Origin: Actinophytocola sp036378875
GTDB taxonomy: Bacteria; Actinomycetota; Actinomycetes; Mycobacteriales; Pseudonocardiaceae
Length of the DNA: 64,000 nt
Reading direction: 5' to 3'
Assembly: GCF_036378875.1 (NCBI RefSeq)
Contig: NZ_DASUVO010000176.1
Location: 124,001 to 188,000, forward strand
Both the position numbers and the translations under genes were made by a program. Positions 8,067 through 16,189 of this stretch are shown here, one piece after another; the first letter of the stretch is position 1, and each line of letters starts with the position of its first letter. The notes below the pieces were generated by a model that worked only from the letters and a program-made list of their open reading frames with translations, was not told the origin of the DNA and did not search any database.

Positions 8067-10253
8067 TCAGCTGACCGAAGCACCGCCTCCCGGCTGAACC
8101 ACGCCGTTCACCGTCAGCGTGTACGGGGCGTACTGCTGCACGAGCTCGGTCGGCTCGTCGTAGGCCACCACCGCCACCACCTTCGGGAACACGGTCAGGC
8201 ACAGCAGCTGCGCCCAGCCCAGCTTGAGCGTGTTCCTGCCGTTGAACTCGACCTGCAGCGCGACCTGGTTGCGTTCGTCGTACGCGATCAGCCTCAGGTT
8301 CCAGTTGTGCACCGACACCGGGCGGATCTCGGTCGGCGAGTCGAACGGCGCGAGCGATGCGCCGTCGCTGACGACCGTGCCGCCGACCGTGAGGTCGTCC
8401 ACGAGCAGGCCGCCCATGTTGACCCCGCCGTCGGAGGTGTACTGGACGCCGACGAGCACCGTCTGACCCGCGTACGCGGACAGGTCGAACGAGTGCGGTT
8501 CGAACCCGGTGGTCTCGCCGTTGAGTGCCGGGCCGAGCGGGCCCGGGATCGTCCGGTCTCCGGCGACCGGCGTGTACGTCGCGCCACCGTCGGTCGAGAC
8601 GACGACGTAGCCGTAGTCGAAACCGGGCTCGGCGCCGTACTTCGCGTTCATGCGGAGCGTCGGGTCGGCGGCGGGCACCGTCACCTGCGTCACCGCCGTG
8701 GCGTTGAGGTTGTTGACGTTGCCCGACCACAGCACCGGGTCACCCGGGCTGTCCGGATCGTCGGACACCACGGTCCACTGCAGCGGGATCGGCGGCAGCG
8801 ACGTCGCGCCATCGAACTTCAGCGACCTCAGGTCCTTGCCCTTGAGCACCGTGCCGTTCGCCCTCTGGAGCGGGACGAAGTCCGCGCCGTTGGGCGCCGC
8901 GCCCGGGTCGTCGTAGGACTGCGGGTTCGCCAGGTTGACCGTCGAACGCAGGCTCGGCGACGTCACCCGCTGCTTCGGCACACCGATCGTGATGCCCCGC
9001 CGCGAGTCGCCGACGATCTTGTCGAGCAGCGTCATCGACTGGTGGTCGTGCAGCACCTTGTACAGGTCCGCGCCCTCGTCCGCGAGCGCCGCCTGGAGGC
9101 TGGCCAGCCCCTGGCGTTCGCCGTCGTTGTGCAGCCGCGACATGAAGTCGGGACCGTACCGGTCGAACAGGAACTGCATCAGCGAGTACGCGTGCCCGTA
9201 GTCGGCGAGGACCGCGTTCGGGTTGCCCTCACCCCACAGGTTCAGCGAGTTCTCCGCACCACCGCAGTCCCGCGGGTTGGTGTTGAAAGGCGTCTGCACG
9301 ATGCCGAAACCCTGGTAGCAGTACAGATGACCGTCGCCGCCGCGATCGAACACGGTGAGGCGAGGGTCGACGTAGCCGGTGATGGTCTGTGCGAAGTCCG
9401 ACAGACCTTCGTTGATCCAGCTCCCTTCGAACGGATCGGTGTAGTACATCAGCAGGTGCTGCCACTCGTGCGCGAACACGCCCTCGTAGGCCCTCGGGCG
9501 TGCCGGCCGGCTGGTGCACAGGTCGCTCGTCGGCTCGTCCGCCGGGTTCGCGCCCGTCCGGTGTGCCCAGTCGAAGGCGTCGACCGTCATCACGTTGCGG
9601 TCGACCAGCTCGTTGAACTGCGACGAGAAGAAGCCGGCGATGTAGGTCGGCGCCGCGGGGAACGTGTAGAAGTTGTCGTCCCGCACGTTGTCGATCAGTG
9701 CGACCGTGTTGTCGCCGTCCCCGGTGAAGTCGAAGCCGTCGAGGATCGGGCTCGGGTTCGAACCGTCCCGGTCGGGTGGCGTCGAGAAGGTCACCGTCTC
9801 CTTCGGGAACATGTTCGTGTCGAACTCGCTGACGAGCGAGGCGACCTGCGCGTCGGTGACGGTGGTCGAGTTCGGGATCGCCGCCCGGCAGTCACCGGCG
9901 GGGAAGGCGGTGTCGTTCGCGACCCAGACCTCGATCTTGTCGCCGACACCGCGGAGTGTGTACTCCTTCAGGTACAGCTCGCCCATCGCGTCGTCCAGCG
10001 CCAGCCACGGCCGCACAGTGCCGACCGGCGGTGTCACCCCGGCGACAGCCGCCCGGTTCGCGCTCGGCTGGTAGCTGTTCGGCACGACCACAGGCTTGCC
10101 GTCGAAGGTGAAGTCCTTCCTGGTCAACTCCCTGGTGTCGTCGGCGGGTGGGGCTGTGGTCGGTGCCCCGGCCGCCGCCGAAGCGGGGAGCACCTGCAGG
10201 ATGGGAACCACGAGTAGAGCGGCCGCAACCGAGACTAATCGGCGTCGTCGCAT
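8067..10253 (-). CDS. secreted HEWQH zinc metallopeptidase (M6/M30-like)
   Basis: Start chosen at 10253 (AAAGGG ribosome site upstream), giving 728 residues; an in-frame start 14 codons earlier has no better site. A Sec signal peptide (MRRRRLVSVAAALLVV then ASAAAGA) is followed by a pro-region. The catalytic motif HEWQHLLMYY is followed about 20 residues later by SWINEGLSDF, giving the gluzincin HExxH plus downstream Glu arrangement. The C-terminal third (GFDYGYVVVSTDGGATYTPV and SAYAGQTVLVGVQYTSDGG) resembles the beta-sandwich that accompanies immune inhibitor A-type M6 peptidases. It likely acts outside the cell on proteins. M6 versus M30 cannot be settled by eye. It has no obvious operon partner. 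Confidence 0.8.
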   Translation of the reverse strand: MRRRRLVSVAAALLVVPILQVLPASAAAGAPTTAPPADDTRELTRKDFTFDGKPVVVPNSYQPSANRAAVAGVTPPVGTVRPWLALDDAMGELYLKEYTLRGVGDKIEVWVANDTAFPAGDCRAAIPNSTTVTDAQVASLVSEFDTNMFPKETVTFSTPPDRDGSNPSPILDGFDFTGDGDNTVALIDNVRDDNFYTFPAAPTYIAGFFSSQFNELVDRNVMTVDAFDWAHRTGANPADEPTSDLCTSRPARPRAYEGVFAHEWQHLLMYYTDPFEGSWINEGLSDFAQTITGYVDPRLTVFDRGGDGHLYCYQGFGIVQTPFNTNPRDCGGAENSLNLWGEGNPNAVLADYGHAYSLMQFLFDRYGPDFMSRLHNDGERQGLASLQAALADEGADLYKVLHDHQSMTLLDKIVGDSRRGITIGVPKQRVTSPSLRSTVNLANPQSYDDPGAAPNGADFVPLQRANGTVLKGKDLRSLKFDGATSLPPIPLQWTVVSDDPDSPGDPVLWSGNVNNLNATAVTQVTVPAADPTLRMNAKYGAEPGFDYGYVVVSTDGGATYTPVAGDRTIPGPLGPALNGETTGFEPHSFDLSAYAGQTVLVGVQYTSDGGVNMGGLLVDDLTVGGTVVSDGASLAPFDSPTEIRPVSVHNWNLRLIAYDERNQVALQVEFNGRNTLKLGWAQLLCLTVFPKVVAVVAYDEPTELVQQYAPYTLTVNGVVQPGGGASVS

Positions 10254-10480
10254 CGAAACCCTTTCGATTTGCGTGCCCGCCGCGGGGTGGCCCACTGTGC
10301 GGGCACGGTTGTGACGTGCCCCCGTACCAGACTTTCTCGGTTTGGGGGAGCAGGTCGTTATCAGTGTTGATCGAGCGGTTTTTCCCGGTTGGGCCGCATT
10401 GCGGATGGGAAATTTTGGCGTCGACCGGCGTCTTGTGCTCGCCGCGAGAATGGATTAGTCCAACAATGGAACTGAGCCGC
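10254..10480. other. non-coding gap between convergently-read flanks
   Basis: This 227-bp stretch lies upstream of the metallopeptidase start and downstream of the TetR gene, both read on the minus strand. It presumably carries the peptidase promoter. It is more AT-rich than its flanks (around 10320-10420). I see no RNA gene or clear operator in it. Confidence 0.5.
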
Positions 10481-11188
10481 TCAGCGGTGCTGCCGAGTAC
10501 GCAGGCCGGCGAGGAAGCAGTCCACGGCTTCCTCGAACAGCGCGGCCCGGTCCATGACGGCCAGGTGATTGTTCGCCGCGAGCGTGGGATAGGTCGCGGC
10601 TTTGTCGCGCACGTGCTCGCTGGCCGACTCCTGAGAAATCCGCGGCCCGGTGTGCCAGGCGGACTCGGTCAGTGCCGAGCCGATGGTCAGGTTGGCGAGA
10701 CCATGTGTCGCCATCGAAAGGACTTGTTTCGCGAGGCCGGCACGTTCCAACGCCGACTGGAGGAACTCGGTGCGGGCCAGGACGTTCGGGCCCAACATCG
10801 GCCGGCCGAGCAGCCCTGGTGCCCACGGATGACGCACCATCGTGGCGTGCCAACGGATGACCAGCGTCTTGGCGTCCACGGCCCAGTCGGCGGTTCGCTC
10901 GGGGATGGCCACCTCGGCGAAGATCGCGTCCAGCGCCAGGTCCAGGACGTCGTCCTTCGTCTTCACGTGCCAGTACAACGTCGGCGGTGCCACGTCGAGA
11001 CGTTCGGCCAGTCGCCGCATCGTCAGCGCCGCCGACCCGTTCGCGTCGAGCAGTTCGACAGCCGCGGCCGTGATGCGTTCGCGGCTCAGCGGGTCGCGGT
11101 TGGGCTTGTGCTCGCGAAGCCACACCTCGCCGGCGACTCCGCCAGATCGGCCGCCTCGTCCACCCGCGCGTAAACCCTTCGCCTCCAC
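10481..11188 (-). CDS. TetR/AcrR-family repressor
   Basis: A 235-residue protein with a TetR-type N-terminal helix-turn-helix at about residues 40-85 (ITAAAVELLDANGSAALTMR, then LYWHVKTKDDVLDLALDAIF). The C-terminal ligand domain contains WHATMVRHPWAPGLLG and HGLANLTIGSALTE, typical of the TetR_C branch found beside drug exporters and ABC proteins. A basic Gly/Arg-rich N-terminal extension of about 35 residues precedes the HTH; an internal start is possible. It is divergent from an ABC-F gene, with a 26-bp inverted repeat between the two starts. It most likely represses that gene and itself in response to an antibiotic-like ligand (inference from arrangement). Confidence 0.9.
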   Translation of the reverse strand: MEAKGLRAGGRGGRSGGVAGEVWLREHKPNRDPLSRERITAAAVELLDANGSAALTMRRLAERLDVAPPTLYWHVKTKDDVLDLALDAIFAEVAIPERTADWAVDAKTLVIRWHATMVRHPWAPGLLGRPMLGPNVLARTEFLQSALERAGLAKQVLSMATHGLANLTIGSALTESAWHTGPRISQESASEHVRDKAATYPTLAANNHLAVMDRAALFEEAVDCFLAGLRTRQHR

Positions 11189-11203
11189 ATCGGGAACTCT
11201 AGT

Positions 11204-11229
11204 ACGTTGGGCGAAGTCTCGACCAACGT
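11204..11229. promoter_or_regulatory. candidate TetR operator
   Basis: ACGTTGG (11204-11210) and CCAACGT (11223-11229) form a perfect 7-bp inverted repeat with 12-bp spacing. It lies in the 53-bp gap between the divergent TetR and ABC-F starts. This is the expected place and form for a TetR site controlling both genes. Not tested. Confidence 0.55.
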
Positions 11230-11241
11230 TCGGGAGGCGTT

Positions 11242-12807
11242 GTGGCGCACGTCGAGGTCACCGATCTCACCTACCGGCTCGACGACAGCCGGCTCCTGTT
11301 CGAGGACGTGTCCTTCCGGGTCGGGGAGGGAGTCACCGCCGGCCTCGTCGGACCCAACGGCGCTGGCAAGACCACGTTGTTGCGACTGGTCGCCGGCGAA
11401 CTGCGACCGTCAGGGGGACGGATCGCGGTCACCGGCGGAACCGGGGTGATGCGGCAGTTCACCGGCTTGGGCCGCGTCCGCGACCTGCTGCTGGGTGTCG
11501 CGCCGGACCGGATTCGCGCCAGCGTGGCCGAACTGGCCGCGGCCGAGGCCGCGTTGACCGGCGACGAGGCGACGCAGCTCCGCTATGCCAACGCACTCGC
11601 GGAGCACGTCGACGCGGGCGGGTACGACATCGAGGTCGTCTGGGACACGTGCACGACGGCCGCGCTGGGACTGTCGTTCGCCGCCGCCGCCGACCGGCCG
11701 CTCGACACACTGTCCGGTGGAGAGCAGAAGAGGTTGGTTCTCGAAGCGCTGCTGCGTGGTCCGGATTCGCTGTTACTGCTCGACGAGCCGGACAACTTCC
11801 TCGACGTGCCGGGGAAACAGTGGTTGGAGGAGCAACTCCTCGCCAGCACGAAGACAATCCTGCTCGTGTCGCACGACCGCCAACTCCTCGCGAACGCGAC
11901 GGACCGGATTCTGTCGGTCGAGAACCGGGACGTGTGGGTCCACGGCGGAAGTTTCGCCACTTTCTCCTCGGCCCGGCTGCGCAGGATCGCCGAACTCGAC
12001 GAGAAGCGTCGCCGGTGGGAGGAAGAGCGTCGCCGGCTGCGGGGCATGACGCACGCACTGCGCCAGGCCGCCGCGAAGAACGACGCGGTGTCGTCGGCGT
12101 ACAAGTCGGCACGTGGCCGGCTCGCCCGGTTCGAGGAGTCCGGCGGGCCGAAACGACCACCGCGTGAGCAGAACATCCGAATGCGACTCTCCGGCGGTCG
12201 CACCGGCAAGCGGGCGTTGACCTGCGAGCGCGTGGCGCTGACCGGGCTCACCGCGCCGTTCGACCTGGAGGTCTGGTTCGGCGAACGGGTCGCCGTGCTC
12301 GGCGGCAACGGTTCGGGCAAGTCCAGGTTCCTGCACCTGCTGGCGGGTCACGCCGTCGACCATGGCGGCACGGTCACCCTCGGCGCGCGTGTCGTGCCCG
12401 GCCACTTCGCACAGACACATGTCCGACCCGACCTGGCGGGACGGCGGGTGGCGGACATCGTGATGGCGGCCGCGGCGCTGCCACGCAACGACGCGATGGC
12501 CGCGCTGGCCAGGTACGAGATCGCGCCGGCGGGCCAGCAGACGTTCGACACCCTTTCCGGTGGGCAGCAGGCTCGGTTGCAGATCCTGCTGCTCGAGTTG
12601 GCCGGCGCGACGTTGCTGCTCCTCGACGAGCCGACGGACAACCTCGACCTCGCGAGCGCGGAGGCACTGCAGGTCGGGCTGCGTGAGTTCACCGGCACGG
12701 TGCTCGCCATCACCCACGACCGCTGGTTCGCCGCCGAGTTCGACCGCTACGTGTACTTCGGCCGGGACGGCCGGGTGCGCGAACTCGACAGTCCGCTGTG
12801 GGATTAA
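11242..12807 (+). CDS. ABC-F subfamily ATPase (ribosome-protection type)
   Basis: A 521-residue protein with two ABC domains and no membrane segments, which is the ABC-F layout. Domain 1 has Walker A GPNGAGKT, signature LSGGEQKR and LLLLDEPDNFLD. Domain 2 has GGNGSGKS, LSGGQQAR and LLLLDEPTDNLD. The charged interdomain linker (about residues 235-310) is where ABC-F proteins reach into the ribosome. The GTG start follows GGGAGG. Together with the divergent TetR gene and the methyltransferase 7 nt downstream, the context suggests an inducible antibiotic self-protection unit (inference). The sequence alone cannot separate a resistance ABC-F from a housekeeping translation factor. Confidence 0.9.
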   Translation: MAHVEVTDLTYRLDDSRLLFEDVSFRVGEGVTAGLVGPNGAGKTTLLRLVAGELRPSGGRIAVTGGTGVMRQFTGLGRVRDLLLGVAPDRIRASVAELAAAEAALTGDEATQLRYANALAEHVDAGGYDIEVVWDTCTTAALGLSFAAAADRPLDTLSGGEQKRLVLEALLRGPDSLLLLDEPDNFLDVPGKQWLEEQLLASTKTILLVSHDRQLLANATDRILSVENRDVWVHGGSFATFSSARLRRIAELDEKRRRWEEERRRLRGMTHALRQAAAKNDAVSSAYKSARGRLARFEESGGPKRPPREQNIRMRLSGGRTGKRALTCERVALTGLTAPFDLEVWFGERVAVLGGNGSGKSRFLHLLAGHAVDHGGTVTLGARVVPGHFAQTHVRPDLAGRRVADIVMAAAALPRNDAMAALARYEIAPAGQQTFDTLSGGQQARLQILLLELAGATLLLLDEPTDNLDLASAEALQVGLREFTGTVLAITHDRWFAAEFDRYVYFGRDGRVRELDSPLWD

Positions 12808-12814
12808 TAGCCGC

Positions 12815-13570
12815 ATGAAGAAGGTCGACTACGACGCACGCCTGCACGCCGTCTACGCCGCCGGCCGGCAGATGTCACCTGATGCCCTGCGAACCTGGAT
12901 GACGGCGTTCGCACGCCACCTGCCGCAGACACGGCCACTGGTCTGGCTCGACCTTGGCGCGGGTACCGGCCGCATGACCCCCTCGTTGGCGCATGCCTTC
13001 GGCGGACCCGTCCACGGAGTCGAGCCATCGGACAGGATGCGTGCGCGAGCCATCGCCCACGCCGGCCATCCCGCCGTCACGTACACGGCCGGGGCTGCCG
13101 AGCACATCCCGTTGCCCGACGCCTCGTGTGACGCGGCCTTGCTGTTCTTCGTCTGGCACCACGTCGTCGATCGCGAGGCCGCTGCTCGGGAGCTGCGCCG
13201 GGTCGTCAAACCAGGCGGGAAGCTCTTCGTGCAGGTGAACTTCTCCGACAACATGCCTGACGTCTGGTGGTTCCGCGTCATGCCCGAATGGAAGAAGGTC
13301 GACGCGGCCCAGTTCCGGTCCGAGAACGAGGTGAGGAGTGACTTCGCCGGCGCCGGGTGGACGTTCGTCTCTCGTGACGAGATCACCTGGCTTCGCTCGG
13401 CGAACCTGGCCGAGGACTTCGAGAGGTTGAAGCTGCGTTCGGTCTCGGTCTTCGAGCACATGAGCGCGGAGGTCGTCGAAGCGGGCTTCGCCAGAATCGA
13501 GGCAGCGCTGCCCTCACTCGGCGACGGGCCCCAGTACGAGACAAGCAGGCTGCTCGTCTTCCGATGCTAG
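12815..13570 (+). CDS. class I SAM-dependent methyltransferase (small-molecule type)
   Basis: A 251-residue protein beginning 7 nt after the ABC-F stop, so probably co-transcribed. Motif I is WLDLGAGTGRMTPSLAH (about residues 43-59), followed by the acidic strand end HGVEPSDRM. The post-motif LPDASCDAALLFFVWHHV and LRRVVKPGGKLFVQVNF give a Methyltransf_11/25-like Rossmann fold. The C-terminal part is unassigned and could bind substrate. The context with ABC-F and TetR genes suggests modification of a drug-like metabolite, but the substrate cannot be read from the sequence. It is not an Erm-type rRNA methylase, since it lacks the N6-adenine NPPF/NIPY-type motif. Confidence 0.85.
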   Translation: MKKVDYDARLHAVYAAGRQMSPDALRTWMTAFARHLPQTRPLVWLDLGAGTGRMTPSLAHAFGGPVHGVEPSDRMRARAIAHAGHPAVTYTAGAAEHIPLPDASCDAALLFFVWHHVVDREAAARELRRVVKPGGKLFVQVNFSDNMPDVWWFRVMPEWKKVDAAQFRSENEVRSDFAGAGWTFVSRDEITWLRSANLAEDFERLKLRSVSVFEHMSAEVVEAGFARIEAALPSLGDGPQYETSRLLVFRC

Positions 13571-13599
13571 GCAGCCCGAGACCGTGGACCTGCTGCCAC

Positions 13600-13680
13600 T
13601 AAGCTGGTTCGCATGATGACGTTCTTCTTTCGACTGGGCTAGCAGGCCGCTAGCCAGATCGAGGAAATCCCGCGGCTAGC
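13600..13680 (+). promoter_or_regulatory. putative attenuator: leaderless leader ORF with alternative hairpins
   Basis: A -10-like TAAGCT (13600-13605) lies 7 nt before the ATG of a tiny ORF, as in leaderless actinobacterial transcripts. The heptamer GGCTAGC occurs at 13637-13643 and 13674-13680, and its complement GCTAGCC at 13649-13655. The middle copy can therefore pair with either the first (5-nt loop) or the third. The stop codon of the tiny ORF falls inside the first copy, so ribosome position would decide which pairing forms. No U-tract follows, so the readout (termination or start-site masking) is unclear. GCTAGC is self-complementary, which makes the pairings less specific. Confidence 0.45.
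13613..13642 (+). CDS. putative Phe-rich leader peptide
   Basis: A 9-codon ORF, MMTFFFRLG, with two consecutive ATGs and three consecutive Phe codons (TTC TTC TTT). It lies 88 nt upstream of the THUMP-type methyltransferase start. A run of one amino acid, leaderless placement and flanking alternative stems are the hallmarks of a ribosome-mediated attenuator sensing charged tRNA-Phe. It is too short to judge by coding statistics. Confidence rests on the combination of features. Confidence 0.45.
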   Translation: MMTFFFRLG

Positions 13681-13730
13681 GATGTGGGACGGCTGTTCGC
13701 CGACCCAGGTCGTACTTCGGGAGTGTCGTC

Positions 13731-14720
13731 ATGCCTTCGCGCCGCCAATCGGCGGTGGGTACTCACCTGTTCGCGCGCACAGTCCACGGCTTGGAGCACG
13801 TCGCCGCCGAGGAACTCCGCGAACGGGGCTGCACGGTGATCACCGTGTCCCCACGCCAGCTCGTCTTCTCCGGTCCGCCATCGGTGCTCGAACAGCCGCC
13901 CCGCACCGTCGACGACGTGTTCCTGCTCGCGCTGTCCGCGCCGGATCCCGGCCCCACCCGCTCCGCTCTCGGTGCGCTGTCCCGGCTTGTCGCGTCGACA
14001 CCGTTCGACGTGGTCGAGGCGACGTTCCTCAGTGTGTCGGCTTCCATGGCGGGGCGTCGCACCTACAGCCGGTACGACGTCGAGGACGCGGTCGGCACCG
14101 TGCTCGCGTCCCGGTTCGGCGCGGTGTACGTGTCGCGGCGGAACGGTCGCGTCCCACCGGCCGGTGCGGTGGACTGGCGGGTGACGATCGACCAGCGCGG
14201 TGTCCACATCGGACTTCGCGGCAACCGGCCGCCGCTGCACAGAAGGCCGTGGAAGGTCGCGTCCGTGCCGGGCACGCTGCATCCACCCGTGGCCGCCGCG
14301 ATGGTCCGCCTCGCGGGTGTTCGCACCGGTGAGGTCGTCGTCGATCCGTGTTGCGGCGCGGGCACACTGCTCGTCGAGGCGCCCGTGCCCGGCGTTGGCA
14401 GCGACCTCGCCGGAGTCGCCGCCGCGCGGGTGAACGCTCACCACCGTCCGGACATCGCCTGGCTGACCGCGGACGCCCGCCGCCTGCCGTACCCGGACGC
14501 CTCGGTCGACCACATCATCACCAACCCGCCGTGGAACAGGCAGGTCACCGCTCGGGGCACCGTCGCCGAGTTCCTGCGGGAGTGGCGTCGCGTGCTGCGC
14601 CCAGGAGGCCGGCTGACCTGCCTTTCCCCATGGCCGTCGCTGACCGGTTTCCACACACTCGCGCGGTACCCGATCAGCCTGTTCGGCCAGCACCCGGTGA
14701 TCACGGTGTGCCAGCGATGA
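13731..14720 (+). CDS. THUMP-type RNA/tRNA guanine-N2 methyltransferase
   Basis: A 329-residue protein. The N-terminal half (GLEHVAAEELRERG, and RRTYSRYDVEDAVGTVLASR) matches the THUMP-like and linker region of Trm11/Trm14-TrmN methyltransferases. The C-terminal half is a Rossmann methyltransferase with motif I DPCCGAGTLLVEA (about 207-219) and motif IV NPPW (about 265-268). This arrangement is typical of enzymes forming m2G in tRNA. The start follows CGGGAG by 7 nt. A Phe-rich leader ORF with alternative hairpins lies in its 5' region, so expression may respond to tRNA-Phe charging. It is separate from the upstream ABC-F/methyltransferase pair. Confidence 0.8.
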   Translation: MPSRRQSAVGTHLFARTVHGLEHVAAEELRERGCTVITVSPRQLVFSGPPSVLEQPPRTVDDVFLLALSAPDPGPTRSALGALSRLVASTPFDVVEATFLSVSASMAGRRTYSRYDVEDAVGTVLASRFGAVYVSRRNGRVPPAGAVDWRVTIDQRGVHIGLRGNRPPLHRRPWKVASVPGTLHPPVAAAMVRLAGVRTGEVVVDPCCGAGTLLVEAPVPGVGSDLAGVAAARVNAHHRPDIAWLTADARRLPYPDASVDHIITNPPWNRQVTARGTVAEFLREWRRVLRPGGRLTCLSPWPSLTGFHTLARYPISLFGQHPVITVCQR

Positions 14721-14836
14721 CCGCCTCGCTAATGGGAAGTACGGGAAATACCGGCCTCCTTCGGGCGTGGTGCCGGCGGGATTCATCAAGCACGCTCGGA
14801 AGGTCGTCCTTCTCACCCCTGCTGGAGGCAGCGACC

Positions 14837-16132
14837 ATGCGTAAGTTTCTCGTGCCACTCGCCACGTTGGCACTCGCAGCGGTGGCGGTTCCCCAAGCGT
14901 CGGCGGCACCGCCGGGCGTGCTCGCCGCGCCCGACATCCCCGTCGCCAACGTGCAGGCGCACCTCAACCAGTTCCAGACCATCGCGAACAACAACGGTGG
15001 TAACCGGGCGCACGGTAGAACCGGCTATCGCGCGTCCATCGACTACGTGCAGGGGCGGCTCAACGCCGCCGGCTACACGACCACACTGCAGGCGTTCACC
15101 TCCGGCGGCGCGACGGGCTGGAACCTGATCGCGGAGTGGCCACGCGGCGACGCCAACAACGTGATCATGGCCGGCGGCCACCTGGACGGTGTCACCTCCG
15201 GACCGGGCATCAACGACAACGGGTCGGGCTCGGCGGCTCTGCTCGAGATCGCGCTCACCGTCGCCAGCCAGAACTACACGCCGGCGAAGCGGATCAGGTT
15301 CGGCTGGTGGGGTGCGGAGGAGCGCGGGCTGGTCGGCTCGACGTTCTACGTCAACAACCTGCCGAGCGCCGAGCGGGCGAAGATCGACGCCTACGTCAAC
15401 TTCGACATGATCGGCTCGCCTAACGCGGGCTACTTCGTGTACTCGGCCAGCGGTCAGCCGTCCGGATCCCTTGCGTTGCAACGGGTTCTGGAGGCGCCGT
15501 TCGCGACGATGGGCGTGCCGACGGAGCTGACGTCGGTGGGCGGCCGGTCCGACCACGCGGCGTTCGCGAGGGCCGGCATCCCGGTCGGTGGGCTGTTCAC
15601 GGGCGCGGAGGTCGCGAAAACGTCGGCACAGGCCCAGAAGTGGGGCGGCACGGCCGGGCAGGCGTTCGACCGCTGCTACCACTCCTCCTGTGACACGACG
15701 AGCAACATCAACGTGACGGCACTGAACCGCAACGCAGATGCCATCGCCTCAGCGATCTGGACGTTGTCCGCCGCCGCGCCGACGCCGGCGGGTCCGCGCT
15801 TCGAGAACACCGCGGACGTCGCGATCCCCGACCAGTCCACTGTGGAAAGCCCGATCGCGGTGACGGGTGTCTCGGGCAACGCGCCGGACACGCTGCAGGT
15901 CGGCGTGGACATCACGCACACCTACATCGGTGACCTGGTCGTGGACGTCCTCGCGCCGGACGGCAGCGTGTACAACGTTCACAACCGCACCGGCGGCAGC
16001 GCCGACAACCTCTCGACGACGGTCACGGTCAACGCGTCGAGCGAGGTCGCGAACGGCACCTGGCGGCTGCGCGTGCGCGACGCCGGACCGCAGGACACCG
16101 GCTCGATCACCGCGTGGAGCATGCAGTTCTGA
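14837..16132 (+). CDS. secreted M28 zinc aminopeptidase with C-terminal P-domain
   Basis: A 431-residue precursor. Residues 1-23 form a Sec signal (MRKFLVPLATLALAAVAVPQ, cleaved after ASA). The M28 domain, similar to Streptomyces griseus aminopeptidase, has its metal and catalytic residues in order: AGGHLD, INDNGSG, GAEERG, NFDM and CYHSSCD. Two cysteines flank the last ligand, allowing the usual disulfide. After an Ala/Pro linker at about residue 310, a proprotein-convertase P-domain follows (SPIAVTGVSGNAPDTLQVGV, then HTYIGDLVVDVLAPDGS). P-domains help folding and stability. The enzyme would release N-terminal residues from peptides outside the cell. A strong bidirectional terminator follows. 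Confidence 0.93.
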   Translation: MRKFLVPLATLALAAVAVPQASAAPPGVLAAPDIPVANVQAHLNQFQTIANNNGGNRAHGRTGYRASIDYVQGRLNAAGYTTTLQAFTSGGATGWNLIAEWPRGDANNVIMAGGHLDGVTSGPGINDNGSGSAALLEIALTVASQNYTPAKRIRFGWWGAEERGLVGSTFYVNNLPSAERAKIDAYVNFDMIGSPNAGYFVYSASGQPSGSLALQRVLEAPFATMGVPTELTSVGGRSDHAAFARAGIPVGGLFTGAEVAKTSAQAQKWGGTAGQAFDRCYHSSCDTTSNINVTALNRNADAIASAIWTLSAAAPTPAGPRFENTADVAIPDQSTVESPIAVTGVSGNAPDTLQVGVDITHTYIGDLVVDVLAPDGSVYNVHNRTGGSADNLSTTVTVNASSEVANGTWRLRVRDAGPQDTGSITAWSMQF

Positions 16133-16145
16133 CCGGACGCACCGC

Positions 16146-16179
16146 AGGCCCGGGAGAGGTCCGCGCCTCTCCCGGGCCT
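16146..16179. terminator. bidirectional terminator between convergent genes
   Basis: AGGCCCGGGAGAGG (16146-16159) pairs perfectly with CCTCTCCCGGGCCT (16166-16179) around a 6-nt loop. It sits between the aminopeptidase stop (16132) and the epoxide hydrolase stop (16190), so it can serve both directions. Confidence 0.85.
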
Positions 16180-16189
16180 GAATGGTCAG

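Noticed and set aside
7893..10217. Plus-strand open frame of 774 codons
   Set aside because: Antisense shadow of the secreted HEWQH metallopeptidase; no motif or ribosome site.
12815..13570. Erm-type 23S rRNA methyltransferase beside the ABC-F gene
   Set aside because: Motif I and the LPDASCDAALLFFVWHHV block are of the small-molecule methyltransferase type, and the N6-adenine motif of Erm enzymes is absent.
13731..14720. DNA adenine methyltransferase of a restriction system
   Set aside because: NPPW is present, but the N-terminal half is THUMP/Trm11-like and there is no restriction partner nearby.
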